Source: Sciurus carolinensis (lineage: Eukaryota; Chordata; Mammalia; Rodentia; Sciuridae). Taken from it: a stretch of 64,000 nt of DNA. The stretch is from assembly GCF_902686445.1 (NCBI RefSeq), contig NC_062213.1, forward strand, positions 7,127,241 to 7,191,240, given 5' to 3'. Below the pieces are notes generated by a model. It saw nothing but the letters and a program-made list of their open reading frames with translations. It was not told where the DNA came from and did not search any database. Positions 35,461-46,990 of this stretch are shown piece by piece. The position numbers and the translations under genes were made by a program. Numbering within the stretch: position 1 is the first letter of the stretch; each line of letters starts with the position of its first letter.

Positions 35461-36455
35461 TGTGTCCGTCCTTCTATCCTTCCTTCCTTCCATGTTTATT
35501 TTATTTGAATTAATCATATTTTTTAGCGTCATCAGTCCTTTAATTCTATATTCCTACTACTTGAAAAACAAACCTGTTCTATTCCAACAGCTACGTAATT
35601 TTATACATTTTCATTTAATTTATTCTTCCTTTCTATCTTATGGTAGAAGCTTACATAATTCATTTTAGATTGTTCTCTTAAGAATTTTTAAAATTATCTA
35701 TTCTTTAATCATAAGTGCATTTTGTGCATCAATTTTAAAAGAATTATTGGTGCATTATAATTATACATATTAGTGGGATTCATTGTTAGATATACATACA
35801 TGGACACAAAATAATTTGATCAATTTTGTACATTTCTTTAAATTACAAATGTCAGAGAATTTTTGGTATTTTTCTCTTTATCATTTATTACATTATAACT
35901 AGAGAACTACTCACATTATTTCAATTACTTTAAATGTATTGAGATTTTTAAATTGTTCATATCTGGTCTATACTGGTGAGTAGTCCATTTTCGTGTATAA
36001 AGAATATTTAAGTGTGGTTGGATAAACTATAAATTAAGTCAAGTTGAATTATTAGAGCATTATGTCAATTTTCCATATTTATACTGATTTTCTACTTATA
36101 CTCTCAGTTACTGATAGAGAAGTGTTGAAATTATGAATTTGTCCTTTCTATTATTTTCTCTTTATATGTTTTAAACTCTTTTATTAGGTATAAATGCATT
36201 TAATATTGTTTTATCTTCCAGATAAATTGACTCATTTATCATTTTGAAATATACCTGTTTACCTTAGTTTGTATTCTTGTTACTTTGTCTCTAGTATTCT
36301 TATTATTAATATTTCTGGTATGTAATTATTTTCTATTATTTTACTCTAAACTGGGTCTTTATATTTAAAGAGGATTTTTTTTTTTTTTTTTTTTTTTTAC
36401 TGGTGAATATTGGTTTTGTAGAAAGGTGGGATTTTATAAATGGCAAACATTATGT
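35461..36455 (-). mobile_element. Old L1M fragment, antisense, with a poly(T) run
   Basis: The 35900-36350 part has antisense L1M-type sequence ('ctgatagagaagtgttgaaattatgaatttgtcc...ttattaggtataaatgcatttaatattg...ataaattgactcatttatcatt'), which matches the antisense upstream body of old L1s. A T24 run lies at 36375-36398. The segment at 35735-35830 matches 20465-20575. It may be one element with 39440-40570, split by later insertions. Confidence 0.5.
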
Positions 36456-36460
36456 TGATG

Positions 36461-36990
36461 TGAACATTGATTTTAGGTGTTAACTTGACTGGACCAGGGT
36501 ATACATAGAAAATCACTAAGTCATTCTTTCTGGGTGTGTTGCAAAGGAATGTTCAGAGGCAGTTGCCATGTGATTGGGGAACTGAGCGGGAAAGATCCAC
36601 TTGGATGTGTGTGGGGGGCACCATCTGACTGGCTCCAGGCCCAGATGGAACAAAAGGCACAGGAAAAGTCCACTGGCTCTGTTCCCTTGTGAAGCCTGCC
36701 CAGCCTTCTTCTACCCTTGACATCAGAGTCCCAGGCTCTCTGGCCCTTGGGCCCTAGGAGCCACACGAGTGGCCATCTACTCCTAAGGCTTTTGGACTTG
36801 CACTGACCACACGAGAGCTCCCCACTACGATTGCCTGGCTCCCAGCCTTCACACCCAGCCTTCACGGACTTCTCAGCTCCCACAATCACCCAAGCCAATT
36901 TCCCTAACAAATCCCTTCTTATCTACACATCAGCATCCTACTGGTTTACTTTCTTTAGAGATGGAGCTGACTTGTTTTGACTAATTTTGT
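36461..36990 (+). mobile_element. MLT2-like (ERVL) LTR, solo
   Basis: The order of blocks matches MLT2 LTRs: an initial '...ttttaggtgttaacttgactgg', then 'tttctgggtgtgt', a 'gatccacttggatgtgtgtgggggg' part, 'ggaacaaaaggcac', 'ttggacttgcactga', 'ccaatttccctaacaaat', and an 'atcctactggttta' end. Exact ends are approximate. The U6/L1 chimera begins within two bases of the end of this LTR. Confidence 0.6.
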
Positions 36991-36991
36991 T

Positions 36992-37004
36992 ACCATCTAT
37001 GACT
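36992..37004 (+). repeat. Target-site duplication, left copy (U6/L1 chimera)
   Basis: The 13-mer accatctatgact here is identical to 39426-39438. The right copy overlaps the U6 5' end by 2 bases. Confidence 0.9.
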
Positions 37005-39320
37005 GTTTGACCTTTTTTGTTCATTCCTTTTAGTTACACATGACAGCAGAATGTATTTTGACATATGCATACATGGAGTACACCTTCCAATTCTTCTGGC
37101 TGTGCATGATGTGGAGTCATGCTGATCGTATGTTCATATATGAACGTAGAAAAGTTATGTCCTACTCATTCCGCTGTCTTTCTCACTCCCATGCCCTTTC
37201 CCTTCCCCCTAATCACTGCTCACTTGGGTGAAACTTCAGTCCTCCCTCCCCCAACTCCACTACCCCTGCTATTGTGAGTCAACATCCACATATCAGAGAG
37301 AACATTCAGGCTCTGGTTTTTTTGGATTGACTTATTTCACTGAGCATGATGAGCTTCCAGTTCCATCCATTTGCTGGCAAATGCCATAATTTGATTCTTT
37401 TGTATGGCTGAGTGATACTCCATTGTGTGTATGTACCACATTTTCCTTATTCACTCATCTGTTGAAGGGCACCTCGGTTGATTCGATAGCACAACTATTG
37501 TGAATTGAGCTATGATGAACATTGACATGGCCGAGTCACTCTAGGTTGCTGATTTTAAGCCTTTTGGGAATATGTCAAGGACAGGGATAACTGGGTCAAA
37601 TGCTGTTTCCATTACAAGTTTTCTGAGGAATCTCCATAATGCTTTCCAGAGTAGTTGAGCCAATTTGCAGTGCCACCAGCAATGTATGAGCGTACCTTTT
37701 CCCCCACATCCTTGCCAACATTTTTTGATACTTGTATTCTTGGTAATTGTTATTCTGACTGGAGTGATGTGAAATCTCAGCGTAGTTTAATTTGTATTTC
37801 TCTAATGCTAGAGATGTTGACCCTTTTTTCACATATTTGTTGATGATTCATATTTCTTGAAGAGTGTGTTCAGTTCCTTTGCCCACTTGTTGATTGGGTT
37901 ATCTGTGATTTTTTGGTGTTTCTTGAGTTTTTTATATATCCTGGAGATTAATGCTCTTTCTATCTGAGGTGCAGGTGGCAAAGATTTTCTCTCACTCTGA
38001 AGGCTCTCTTTTCACATTATTGATTGTTTCCTTTGTTGTGAAGAAGCTTTTTAGGTTGATACCATCCATTTATTTGTTCTTGATTTTACTTCTTGCACTA
38101 TCAGAGTCTTGTTGAGGAAATCAGTTCCTAAGCTGACATGATGGAGATTTGGGCCTACTTTTTCTTCTAGTAGATGCAGGGTCTCTGGTCTAATGCCTAG
38201 GTCCTTTATCCATTCAGAGTTGGGTTTTGTGCAGGATGAGAGATAGGGGTCTAATTTCATTTCGCTACATGTGAATTTCCAGTTTTCCCAGCACCATTTG
38301 TTGAAGAGACTATCTTTCCTCCGATGAATGTTTTTGCACCTTTGTCTAGTATAAGATGACCGTATTTATGTGGGTTTGTCTCTGTGTCTTCTATTTTGTA
38401 TCATTGATCTTCATTTCTGATTTGGTGCCAATATCATGGCATTTTTGTTACTACGACTCTATAGTATAATTTAAAGTCTGGTATTGTGATGCTTCCTGTT
38501 TCACTTCTCATGCTAGGGATTGCTTTGGTTATTCTGGCCTCTTATTTTTCCAAATAAATTTCATGACTGCTTTTTCTGTTTCTTTAAGGAGCATCATTGG
38601 AACCTTAATAGGAATTGTGTTACATCTGTATAGGGTTTTTGGTAGAATTACCATTTTGACAGCATTAATTCTGCCTATCTAAGAACATGGGAGATCTTTC
38701 CATCTTCTAAAGTCTTCTCCAATTTCCTTTTTTAGTGTTCTGTAGTTTTCATTTTGGAAGTCTTTCACCTCTTTTGTTTGATTGACTCCCAAATATTTTA
38801 TTTTCTTTGAGGCGTTTGTGAATGGGATTATTTTCCTCATTTCTCTTTCAATTGATTCATCACTTATGTATAGGAACACAGTTGATTCATGGGTGTTGAC
38901 TTTATATCCTGCTATTTTGTTGAATTTATTTATTAGCTTTAGATTTTGGGGGGATTTCTAAATATAGAATCAAGTTGTCAACAAATAAGAATAGTTTGAG
39001 TTCTTCTTTTCCTATTTGAATCCCTTTAATTGCTTTCATGTCTCTGATTGCTGTGGCTAGAGTTTCAGGAACTGTGTTGAGTAGAAGTGGTGAAAGAGGG
39101 CATCCCTGTCTTGTTCCAGTTTTTAGGGGGAATGATTTTATTTTTTCTCCATTTAGAATGATGTTGGCCTTGGGCTTAGCATGGATAGCTTTTACAACAT
39201 TGGGGTATGTTACTACCATCCCTAGTTTTTCTAGTGTTTTGAACATGAAGAGGTGCTGTATTTTGTCAAATTATTTTCTGCATCTTTTGAGATAATCAAG
39301 TGATTCTTGTCTTTATGTCT
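37005..39320 (-). pseudogene. L1 ORF2 3' portion and 3' UTR, antisense
   Basis: ORF2 peptides identify it: an RHKDKNHLIIS-like block at the left of the U6 junction (39319 down), [20 protein letters not shown] residues near 39120, and a [17 protein letters not shown] block near 38690. Near the C-terminus a WGKRYAHTLLVALQIG-like block lies at about 37670. The RT FADD box reads FVDN at 38974-38985, losing the second catalytic Asp. Multiple frameshifts break the frame. The 3' UTR is type 2, like that at 18.8-19.1 kb. Nothing upstream of RT is present. Confidence 0.85.
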
Positions 39321-39427
39321 AAAAATCTGAAACACTCCACAAATTTGTGTATCATCCTTGTGCAGAGGCCATGCTGATCTTCTTAGCATTGTTCCAATTT
39401 TACTACGTTTGCCGCCAGAGCGAGCAC
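39321..39427 (-). pseudogene. RNU6 pseudogene: U6 snRNA pseudogene (5' part of U6/L1 chimera)
   Basis: The minus strand gives a 107-base ungapped match to U6 spliceosomal snRNA, from the GTGCTCGCT start to the T-rich 3' end. By eye there are 21 mismatches (80% identity), mostly transitions. The ACAGAGA box region is altered (gctaagaaga in place of acagagaaga). No upstream PSE/TATA elements are expected, as it was inserted as RNA-derived sequence; the flank is the target duplication. It is not a functional gene. Confidence 0.92.
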
Positions 39428-39438
39428 CATCTATGACT
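39426..39438 (+). repeat. Target-site duplication, right copy (U6/L1 chimera)
   Basis: Identical 13-mer to 36992-37004. Confidence 0.9.
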
Positions 39439-39439
39439 T

Positions 39440-40570
39440 TGAATTCAGACATTTAGATGGTTTATATTTAATGTCAATATTAATATGATTCAGTTATGGA
39501 ATTTGATATTTGTTCTCTGTTTGTCCCATCTGCTCTGTGTTCCATGTGCTTTTGAGGAGGTTGCTGATTCTGCTCCTCTGGGATATATCATTACACAATT
39601 GTCAGCAGGCCCAGTAAATTGATAATATTAACACGTTTTCTATATTACATAATTCTTATCTACTTAATCTATTTGGTTTCCTATAGAGCGACAAATTATT
39701 TTCTCCCGTTCTTTCTCTTTACTCCAAATGCTTTTACGTTTTAATCATTTTTTTCTTTTCTTTTTTTACTTAGCTATTTCATCATAACATCCTTAGGAGT
39801 GTTTTTTTTTTTTCTTCTGATTTTATTGTTTGATTGTTTTCACTTGATCTTTTTAGGATTTTTCTGACCTTCTTGGATATATGGATTGATCTCTTTTGTT
39901 AATTACATAAAATATTGATCCTTTTTCCTCATTTTTAATTGTTTTTTTTTTTTTTGTCAGTCTATCCTCTCTCTCAACTCCTGGAATTCTAATTACACAC
40001 ATTTTGGAAAATGTAATGCTTCTCCACAGATCTCAAATGTGTTGCATTTTTTTTTTTCTTTCTTTATCTTTGTGTTTGAGTAATTTTTTTTTTATTATCT
40101 TCTTTTAAGATTCACAAATTGTATTGCTTTATTCAGTATACTGAGAAGTTCAAAAATAATTCTTCATCTAAGGTATCCTGCATTTCCTGTCTTACAGTTC
40201 TATTTGACTCCTTTTCTATAATCTCTGCTGAAGTGACTCAACTGTTCAAATATGACTTCTACCTTTTAACTTTTATCATGCTTATTTTAAATCACTTAAT
40301 AAGAACTCAAATTTCTATGCTGCGTCTGGGTCTGATTCTGTAGAAAATCTGATCTTTTGATGATGCGAGGAAATAATGCCTTTGTTTTATCTCATTTTTT
40401 AAAAGAAAATTGCATGTGGAACATTGTGTTAAAGAACAGTAAGTGTATAATATTATGATGCTGTATTTATACAATAATAAAAATCTCTTTCAAACTCAAG
40501 TCATCTTTATTATTTTTAATATTGGGGTAGATAATGTTTAGCAGTTTTAGAAAACTGAGTTATTTAAAAA
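39440..40570 (-). mobile_element. Old L1M upstream region, antisense
   Basis: Antisense blocks resembling the L1M 5' region occur in order: 'ttgttctctgtttgtcccatctgctctg' (about 39513), 'ttctgaccttcttggatatatggattgat' (about 39863), 'caactcctggaattctaattacacac' (about 39975), 'ccacagatctcaaatgtg' and 'tgcatgtggaacattgtgtt' (about 40412). No reading frame survives. Confidence 0.6.
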
Positions 40571-40581
40571 TATTCCTTCAG

Positions 40582-40793
40582 GGAACTTTGGATGGTGTAG
40601 AGGAAAATGGGGCGGGAGGGGGTGGGGGAAGGAAAGATAGTAGAGTGAGACAGACATCATTACCCTATGAATATGTATGATTACATGAATGGTGTGACTC
40701 TACATTGTGTACAACCATGGAAATGAAAAGTTGTACCCCATTTGTATACAATGAATCAAAATGCAGTCTGTAAAAATAAAAATAAATTTAAAA
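40582..40793 (+). mobile_element. Truncated L1 3' end (type 1)
   Basis: Flanked by attccttcag at 40572-40581 and 40794-40803. It contains only 3' UTR: a GGGGTGGGGG tract, an 'accctatgaatatgtatgattacatgaat' block, 'cccatttgtatacaatgaatcaaaatgcagtctg', and an A-rich tail. Confidence 0.85.
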
Positions 40794-40803
40794 ATTCCTT
40801 CAG

Positions 40804-41329
40804 AAAAAAAAAAAAAAAGAACAGTAAGAGTGAGGGAAGTAATATTTACTTTTGCATAAGAAAATTCCATTTTTGTATCAGACAATTAGTGAGGGGGTTG
40901 GCATGAGTCTGGCGTGAGATGAGCTGGATATAATCTAGGTGCCTCAGTTTCATGTAGGACAGAGAAAGCTTACCTTGCTCAGTACCAGCCACCACTGCTG
41001 TCCCCTTGCCGTGAGGTCTGGAGATCTGGAGGAAGCTTCCCTGATTCCCTGCTTCCCACTGAGACTGCACAAAGCCCTAGCTACCTCACTTTCAGGAGGA
41101 CTCTTTCTTAGTACCACTTACCTTCTCTCTGTGGTAGGATTTCACGTTCTACAATCAGAAATATATCAATATTCATTTATATTTAGTTTAATAACGACTG
41201 TTTTCAATACTCTTCCTTGCTTCTAGAGTTTCAGGAATTGTATTTCCTCTCCAGAAACTTCTTTTAGCATTTCATAAGTTAATGATTTCTTTTAGCTTTC
41301 ATTACTACAAATGCACTTTTTAGAAAACC
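40804..41329. other. Unassigned sequence with a poly(A) run
   Basis: A14-type run at 40804-40818, then non-repetitive sequence that I cannot assign. Confidence 0.35.
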
Positions 41330-43560
41330 TCCATTTACTTGTAACAAGTTTCTGGAGCTATAATTTACATGCAATGAAATTCATCCATTTAAAGGGTACA
41401 CTCCCATGAGTTTCCACAACCCTATGCAGTGCACCTCCATCCATCAAAATGCAGAAAATCCCCAGTCCTTCAGAAGGGACTCTGCCCCTTCCCAGGCAAT
41501 CATCCACCATGCCACCTCCTCCAGTCCTCGGCTGACCATCAGTATACCTTGTCATTCTGGAATCTCAGGCTCACCTTCAGTGTGTAGTCCCCTCAATCTG
41601 ACATTTTTTTCTCATCATGCTACTTTAGAGAGTTACACATATTGTAGTGAAGGCAAATACTGTACTCCATTTTATCGATGTGCTACATATGTACTTTAAA
41701 AGTACTTCAATATTCAGCTATATTATGGCCGTTTTCAATTCAGGGATACAACAAATACAGTTACTATAAATCTCCGTGATGCAGGATTGTGTGGTCATGA
41801 GTAAATACCTAGGCAAACGATCTTATAAAACTTATTTATTTATAAAAGTAATTGAGTGAGGAATTGAAAATATATGTCACTGAAGGAGATATAGAAATGT
41901 AAAATACTGCAACAAATAGTACTATTTTTTACAGTAGTTTGGGGTTTTAAGATAAATGCATGATTAACTTTATAAGGAATTCTAAACTATTTCTAAAGTA
42001 GCTGTAATATTTTGTATTCCCATAAGCAGTAGAAGAGAATTCTGATTGCTTCAGAACCTTGACAATGCCTGATATATCAGACTTTTAGAAGGTAGTCATG
42101 CTAGTGTTTGGGTAGCTATATGTCATTGTGGTTTTACTTTTCTTTAATGAATAATGATAATTAATGTCCACTACTGTATTATTTGCCATTCATATGTCAT
42201 CAGTGACATAGATTTTCAATGCTTTACCAACATTTTTAATATTACAAGTAAATGATATTTACAATATTATTTGCCTTATTTACTTTAAAAGTGATATACA
42301 TATATGTATGTGATATTTAAATATGTGATAAATAAAAAATTTCTGTACATTAGACTTTAAATATAAATACTTATTTAGATTTGTCTATAATGAATATTTT
42401 CTCCTAAGTTTTGTTTTTCTTTAAATTTTATGAAATATATTTTAAGTAGCATGTGTTTTGTGGAGTTCGATGAAGTCAAATATACAAGTGTTTTGTTTAT
42501 TTATTTATTGTGTCCAATTTGGGAAATCTTTGACTAACAATATGAAAATTCACATTTTCTCCTTACGTTTTCTTCTCCATGTTTTATTCTTTTAGTGTGT
42601 ATATGTGGATCTATTACCTATTTTAAGGTTTAATTTACAAGTGGTGCATATTAAGAGCTGGCTTTTTTGTATGTGTGAATACAAAATAATTCCATCACCA
42701 TTTGATGGCTGGACTGTACTTTTCCCACTAAATTACTAACACAAATTTGCAAAGAATCAATTTGATCATATTTATGGACTTTTCTCTGGACTGTATTTTG
42801 TTTCTCAGATTCATATCCTTCACCTCCTGCAATATAAAATGCCTTAAATACTGTGACTTTATACTAAACATCTGATAATATATCTTTTCCAAATCTGTGC
42901 TTCATTATCAAAATTATTTTGGCTATGTTAAGTCTTTTGCACTTATATAAAAGTTTTTAAACCATCTAGATAATCTATACCAAAAACTGTTGAGATTCTG
43001 TATGAGATTCTGTTAAATCCAACCTCAATTAGTAAAAACTGAAGTTTTAATGATTTTGAATCATGACATGATTCTCTCCCTACTCCTTTCTCTTTCCTTT
43101 ATTTTCATCAATAATATTTGTAGCTTTTCATGAATATATCTTGCACATTTTTTGCTAAATTTATCTGAATGCATTTTTTAATTTTAAAAATATTGATGCA
43201 GCAGTACATGTATCATATAGATTTTCAATTTCCAGGTTTTCATTCGGTACAGACAAATACAACTAATTTTTGTGTATTGAGTTTGGAATTTGTTTCTTCT
43301 AAACTAACTTAACCCACTAATGATTAATAGAAATATTTGTAGAAAACAGTATTGTCTCTGCAAATGAAGTCAATGATGCTTCTAGATTTCCATTCTTTAT
43401 GTCTTCCGTCTCTTTTTAACTCCCTTAATGTACAGGATAGGGCTTAGAAAGTGTTAAATGGAAGTGGTGTGACTCTCCCCGCCATTCCCAAAAGCAGAAG
43501 TGAGGAATTCCGTCTTTCATTAAGAAGTCTGGTGTTAGTTGCCTCTGCTGCGGTGATACT
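41330..43560 (-). mobile_element. Old L1M (3' UTR through ORF2), antisense
   Basis: Starts with antisense L1M 3' UTR landmarks ('ataatttacatgcaatgaaattcatccatttaaagggtaca') and continues to ORF2-like antisense sequence near 43080-43560, including 'aagtgttaaatggaagtggtgtgactct', the decayed counterpart of a common antisense ORF2 block. The middle is AT-rich and highly diverged. Confidence 0.55.
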
Positions 43561-43956
43561 GCCGCCTTGGTTCTTAGCTTCCTGGAATGCTCCTCACTAG
43601 AGGCCTTTAGCTTGGTCGCCCTGAACCCTAGTCTGTCCTGCAGCCTGCAGCTGCCTCCATGCAGAGTACGGGGCAAATTGCAAGACTCCCTTCAGTTGTT
43701 TCCCTTAGGTATTGCCGTGCTGCACTGGGTGTCTCCAATGCTTAAAACTCTTGCTGTGTATGCTTTGTTCAGTGTCCTGGATTCTGACCATCTGAGGCAG
43801 CTCTTCTGGCAGTTAATTCTTTCTTGGAGAAAGCAGAAATTTCTCACTTCATTTATGAAAGACATTTTTATTGAGAATAGAATATCTAGGTTTTTTCTAA
43901 CTAGGATTTTAAATTTTTTTAATTGACACACAAAGATTGTATGTATTTATGGCATT
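43561..43956 (-). mobile_element. Possible continuation of L1M sequence, antisense
   Basis: A block 'cacttcatttatgaaagacatttttattgagaatagaatatctaggtt' resembles a common antisense L1M upstream block. The G/C-richer part at 43600-43700 is unassigned. Confidence 0.35.
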
Positions 43957-45057
43957 AAACATATTTTGAGTATAAACCGAGGAGTTTTATACTCCGAGGA
44001 GGGTCAAAACGTGGGTCCATTCCAAGTTTGCTGAGGAATCTCCATACTGCTTTCCAGAGTGGCTATACCAATTTGCAACTCCACCAGCAATGTATGAGTG
44101 TGCCTTTTTCCTCACATCCACGCCAACATCTATTATTGTTTGTGTTCTTGATAATAGCCATTCTAATTAGAGTAAGATGAAATCTTAGAGTTGTTTTCAT
44201 TTGTATTTCTCTAATTACTAGAGATGTTGAACACTTTTTATATATTTATTCATTACCTGTGTATCTTCTTCTATAAAGTGTCCGGTTCCTTGGCCCATTT
44301 ATTGACTGGGTTCTTTGTATTTTTGGTGTCAAGTTTTGTAAGTTCTTTGTAAATTTTGGAGATAAGTGCTCTATCTGAAGTGCATGTGGAAAAAATTTTC
44401 TCCCACTCTGTAGACTCTCTTTTCACATTATTGATTGTTTCCTTTGCTTAGAAAAAACTTTTTAGTTTGAGCCCATCCCATTTAATGACTCTTCCTTTGA
44501 TTTCTTGTGGTTTGGGAGTAAGGTTTATAGCCAAAGGACTTAAAATCAGCATACTACAGTAACACAGTCACATCAATGTTTATAGCAGTTCAATTTACAG
44601 TAGCTAGATTATGGAACCAACCTAGATGCCATTCAAAGCTAAATGGATAAAAAAACTGTGGTATATAAACACAAAGGAATATTATTCAGTCATAAAGAAG
44701 AATAATATTATGGCATTTACAAATAAATGGATGTAACTGGAGCATATCATGCTAAGTGAAATAAGTCAATTCTATTTTCCCTGATAAGTGCATGATGATA
44801 TATAATGAGGGTGGGTGGTGGGTGGTGAGAGAAGAATGGAGGAACTTTAGATTATGTAGAGGGAAATGAGAGGGAGGGGGGTATGAAAGATGGTGGAATG
44901 CAACAGACATCATTACCCTATGTACATTACCCTATGATTACACAAATGGTATGAATCTACATCATGTACAACCATAGAAATGAAGTGATGTACCCCATTT
45001 GTGCAGTCTGTAAAAATAAAAAAATGAATAATTTAAAAAAAAACACATTTTGATGTA
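43957..45057 (+). mobile_element. Twin-primed L1: 5' part inverted, 3' part sense
   Basis: A 3'-terminal L1 is split in two. The left part (43973-44521) is antisense ORF2. The right part (44522-45040) is sense from 'ggtttatagccaaaggactt' through the 3' UTR (type 1) to an A-rich tail. The inverted part ends, in L1 coordinates, at the same block where the sense part starts (ggttta occurs at both). An imperfect duplication of about 16 bp lies at 43957-43972 (aaacatattttgagta) and 45041-45057 (aaacacattttgatgta). This is the standard signature of twin priming. The insertion sits in an older antisense L1M. Confidence 0.9.
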
Positions 45058-46760
45058 GGTATGCAATGTGGAATGCTAACTAAACCTCATTAGTATATCC
45101 ATTGCCTCACAAATTTATGGGGTTTTTTTGGTGAGAACATTTAAAATCTACTGCTGTTGCAATTTTCAAGTATACAGTTAAATGTTAACTGTAACCATCA
45201 TGTCGTACAAAAAAAATCTTCTGAAATGGTTCCCCCTGTGTAACAGAAACTTTGAACCCTGGTACTAGTAGTCTCAACTCTGCCCCTCCCAGTTCTGGGA
45301 CCGACATCCCACTGTCTGTCTATGACTTTGATGTTTTTAGATGCCACCTGTAAGTGAGATCATGCAGGATCTGTCTTCCTGAACCTGAGTTTTTTCACTA
45401 AGAATAATGTCCTCCTGCTCATTAGTGTGATCACAAACTGCAGGATGTCTTTGTGTATAAGACAAAATAGTGTCCCATTGGGGTACATGCCATATCTTTT
45501 AATTTATTCATGCATTTGTGAACATTTGGATGACCCCATTCCTGGCTATTGTAAGAGTATTGCAGTGGACATGGGACTGCAGGTGACTCCACAGCACACT
45601 GATTTCCTTTCCTGTGAACATAGACCCAGAAGTGAATATGCTGGATCCTACTGCAGTTCAATTTTTACTTCTTTTGAGGAAACTCCAGGCTGCATTTCAT
45701 ATGGCTGTGCTAATTTACATTCACCTGTAGTCTTCCTGGATTCCTTTGTCTTCACATCCTCAGCTTTCCTCTTTTTATAATTTCCTTTCTTAGATATTTC
45801 TTTATTTAATCTTTTTTCTTTCCAAAAAATTTTACAGGTACACAACCATTACATATGTTTATAGGGTACCATGCAATTTTTTGATACATCTATCTAGCTC
45901 CTCAAACATTTCTTTCATTTCTTTTTTTTTTTTTTTTTTTTTTTTTTTTGTGGTACCAGGGATCGAACCCAGGGCCTTGTGCTTGCAAGGCAAGCACTCT
46001 ACCAACTGAGCCATCTCCCCAGCCCTTCTTTCATTTCTTCATGCTAAAAATATTTAAAATCCTTTCTTCTACAGTAAACAAATACAGGTCATTATCATTA
46101 ATCAGTTCATTGCAGTTCATTATAGTCCGTTATCTGATCAGTACTATTGATCTTGGTCAAACTTCTACTTCCCACCCTCCCCTCACCTCACCCAGCCTCT
46201 GGTAGCGTCACAAGTGTGAAGTGATATTGCATCAAGGTTTAGGTTTGCAAATAGTTGATTATGCTAAACATGTTCTTATATCCCTGATATTTGTATGTCT
46301 TCTTTTGGGAAATGTCTATTCAGATATTTTGCCCATTTTAAAAGCAGATTATGTTTTCCTGCTATTGAGGTTTACTGAGTTTCTTGTGTATTTTGGCTAT
46401 CAACCTCTTATTGAGTGTGGGTTTGCAAATATTTTCTCCCTTTTTATAGTTTTCCTCCTCACTTTATTAATGTGTCCTTTGCTCTCCACAGCCTTTTAGT
46501 TTGATGCAATGCCATGTGTCAATTTTTGCTTTTGTGCCTCTATTTTTTGGTTCATATTCAAAAAATCCCAGCCAGACCAATGTCCTAGACATTTTTAACA
46601 CATTGTCTTCTAGTAGTTTTACTGTTTCAGATTTTACCCTGACGTCTTTAAGATGTTTTGATTTAATTTTTGTATATGTTCTGAGATAAGGGCCCAAATT
46701 TGTTCTCTGTGGATACTCAGTTTTCCTAACATGTTTACTGATGAACAACATTTATTGATA
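45058..46760 (-). mobile_element. Old L1M, antisense (3' UTR and ORF2 end), hosting younger insertions
   Basis: It resumes L1M 3' UTR antisense sequence from the twin-primed insertion: 'gtatgcaatgtggaatgctaactaaacctcattagtatatcc', 'gagaacatttaaaatctac', and 'tatagtcaccatgct'-like blocks. It then shows ORF2-type antisense sequence to about 46760. An ID SINE interrupts it at 45924-46025. Confidence 0.6.
45910..46039 (-). mobile_element. ID SINE, antisense, with perfect 14-bp duplications
   Basis: The body runs from about 46025 down to 45951, followed on the minus strand by a poly(A) tail (T-run at 45922-45949 on the + strand). The identical 14-mer ttctttcatttctt flanks it at 45910-45923 and 46026-46039. 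Pol III boxes are present: 'ctcagttggtagag' (A box) and 'gggttcgatccc' (B box). It is the least diverged SINE here and the best candidate for a recent insertion. Confidence 0.92.
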
Positions 46761-46990
46761 TATATGTATTGGTAACACTATTTATCAAGTCTTACGTTTT
46801 CTGAGTCTCTCATTATTTTTACACTCTGTTCTTCAGATTGTGTAATTTATATTTATTTCTCATCAATTTCACAGATTATTTCTTCTGCCATTTCAAATCT
46901 ACTGTCAAGTCTTGTGAATTTTTTCATTTTGGTGATTAAACTTCAAACTTTCCATTTACTGTCTGTCTGGTTATTGATGTTGTCTCTCTC

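Larger units (their letters stand above)
37005..39427 (-). mobile_element. U6 snRNA/L1 chimeric retrocopy
   Basis: On the minus strand a full-length U6 snRNA copy (39427-39321) is joined directly to a 5'-truncated L1 running from the RT region of ORF2 (39320) to the 3' UTR and A-rich tail (about 37005-37035). Both parts share orientation, and a perfect 13-bp target duplication flanks the whole unit. This is the known signature of U6/L1 chimeras, made when the L1 machinery joins U6 RNA sequence to a nascent L1 cDNA during target-primed reverse transcription. U6 is 86/107 identical to the canonical human sequence without gaps, so the copy is old and almost certainly non-functional. Confidence 0.9.

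Noticed and set aside
39321..39427. Functional U6 snRNA gene
   Set aside because: The sequence carries about 21 substitutions including the ACAGAGA region, lacks a U6 promoter context, and is part of an L1 chimera.
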